From: Gammaproteobacteria bacterium
Lineage (GTDB): Bacteria; Pseudomonadota; Gammaproteobacteria; Steroidobacterales; Steroidobacteraceae
Direction: 5' to 3'
Length of the DNA stretch: 64,000 nt
Assembly (NCBI GenBank): GCA_016874235.1
Contig: VGUJ01000002.1
Coordinates: 1 to 64,000, forward strand
Part shown: one piece after another, positions 63,496 to 64,000 of the stretch
Layout: the number at the start of each line of letters is the position of its first letter
How positions within the stretch are numbered: position 1 is the stretch's first letter
Translations under genes and position numbers: made by a program
The notes under the pieces: generated by a model
The model's input: only the letters and a program-made list of their open reading frames with translations
Told to the model about the DNA's origin: nothing
Database searches by the model: none

Positions 63496-64000
63496 TCAGT
63501 AGCGAAGCCTCAATAGGGACGGCGGATCATGATCCCCGATTATGACGATGAACAGTGCGTCGTACTCGTCGTCACGCAAAGCGACGGACTCACGCCCTCT
63601 CGTCAGTAAAGAAATCATTTCCGGCACCGTATTCGAGTGACCGACGATCAAAATAGTCTGGCCCACATGCTCTTTGAGCGATCGCTCAAGCAGTGCGTTG
63701 ACCGCTCGACCCGGATAAATCTCTGCAGCGAGACCGAGTGAGTCCGTAATAGGTTCGGCGGTCTCCTTCGCTCGGCGCGTATCGCTCACATACACCGCCG
63801 CGACGCCGACATCGCGCAATACACGACCGAGGCGGCGCGCTCGCTCTTGCCCGATATAACTCAGCGGAGGATCTTGAGCGGCATCATTCGACTTCTCCGC
63901 ATGGCGCACCACGATCAACGTGGTGGGTTTTACAGTCGAAACAGGCTCTGCTCGCGCGGCATCCGCAAGCAGGGCCATCGTGACCCCGATGACGGTGATC
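63496..64000 (-). CDS. Exported histidine-phosphatase-family protein (5' end outside window)
   Basis: The frame is open to the window edge. Residues encoded upstream of the ATG at 63978 (ITVIGVT) continue a hydrophobic stretch into MALLADAARAEP, so the true start lies beyond 64000 and the protein probably has a signal peptide. The phosphatase core has VVRHAEK (catalytic His), the second-Arg segment VSDTRRAKETAEPI and VGHSNTVPEMI. It is a periplasmic SixA/phosphoglycerate mutase-like protein with unknown substrate. The C-terminus ends in a normal stop. Confidence 0.82.
   Translation of the reverse strand, partial: ITVIGVTMALLADAARAEPVSTVKPTTLIVVRHAEKSNDAAQDPPLSYIGQERARRLGRVLRDVGVAAVYVSDTRRAKETAEPITDSLGLAAEIYPGRAVNALLERSLKEHVGQTILIVGHSNTVPEMISLLTRGRESVALRDDEYDALFIVIIGDHDPPSLLRLRY

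Overview
The window is 64 kb of GC-rich bacterial chromosome that is almost fully coding and consists mostly of housekeeping genes. Several gene neighbourhoods are typical of Gammaproteobacteria: ruvCAB-ybgC-tolQRAB-pal-cpoB-queE-queC-tRNA-Lys, tsaE-amidase-mutL-miaA-hfq-hflX-hflK-hflC-purA, rnr-rlmB-rpsF-rpsR-rplI-dnaB-alr, rpsP-rimM-trmD-rplS beside ffh/corB, and pcnB-folK-panC. The Suf (not Isc) iron-sulfur system, a fused cysNC, a MutL with the endonuclease motifs and the 2-oxoglutarate dehydrogenase set with its own lpd fit a free-living aerobic gammaproteobacterium outside the enterics. A Xanthomonadales, Nevskiales or Steroidobacter-like lineage is a guess. No intact insertion sequence, prophage or CRISPR array was seen.

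Layout: 1-5601 (+) suf operon sufB(partial)-C-D-S-U-T, a Rieske ferredoxin and sixA. 5570-11298 (-) PQQ-type sugar dehydrogenase, sppA, yhhQ and a cobalamin-type radical SAM protein. 11410-14747 (-) ffh, rpsP, rimM, trmD, rplS. 14751-16895 (+) corB and a PP2C phosphatase. 16886-23575 (-) rnr, rlmB, rpsF, rpsR, rplI, dnaB, alr. tRNA-Leu (+). 23725-36148 (-) nnr, tsaE, amidase, mutL, miaA, hfq, hflX, hflK, hflC, purA and a saccharopine dehydrogenase-like protein. queG (+). 37275-40870 (-) pcnB, folK, dNK, panC. tRNA-Glu and a LOG protein (+). 41816-47322 (-) cysD fusion, cysNC, acyl-CoA dehydrogenase, SDR. cysQ (+). tRNA-Lys, queC/queE, tol-pal and ruv (-). sucA-sucB-lpd (-) preceded by tRNA-Ala and tRNA-Arg. 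padR (+), then a partial histidine phosphatase (-).

The standout is the gene at 45637-47322. It is one uninterrupted reading frame in which about 255 residues resembling an IS630-type transposase (two helix-turn-helix modules plus a DDE-like domain whose catalytic acids are all lost) are joined to a complete CysD, the catalytic subunit of ATP sulfurylase. It heads an operon with cysNC and two acyl-CoA-type enzymes, and it diverges from cysQ across an AT-rich, palindrome-bearing gap. This looks like a domesticated transposase turned into a possible DNA-binding sensor or autoregulator of sulfate activation.

Secondary points are a radical SAM protein with a CX4CX2C cluster motif, a PanC with a changed active-site loop and no adjacent panB, a dyad-overlapped padR promoter, -10 boxes placed so that ffh, queG and padR may be leaderless, and a 32-bp tRNA-Arg 3'-end duplication upstream of sucA. 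No stretch over 300 bp lacks a gene, apart from the tRNA region 62577-62954, which is described feature by feature.
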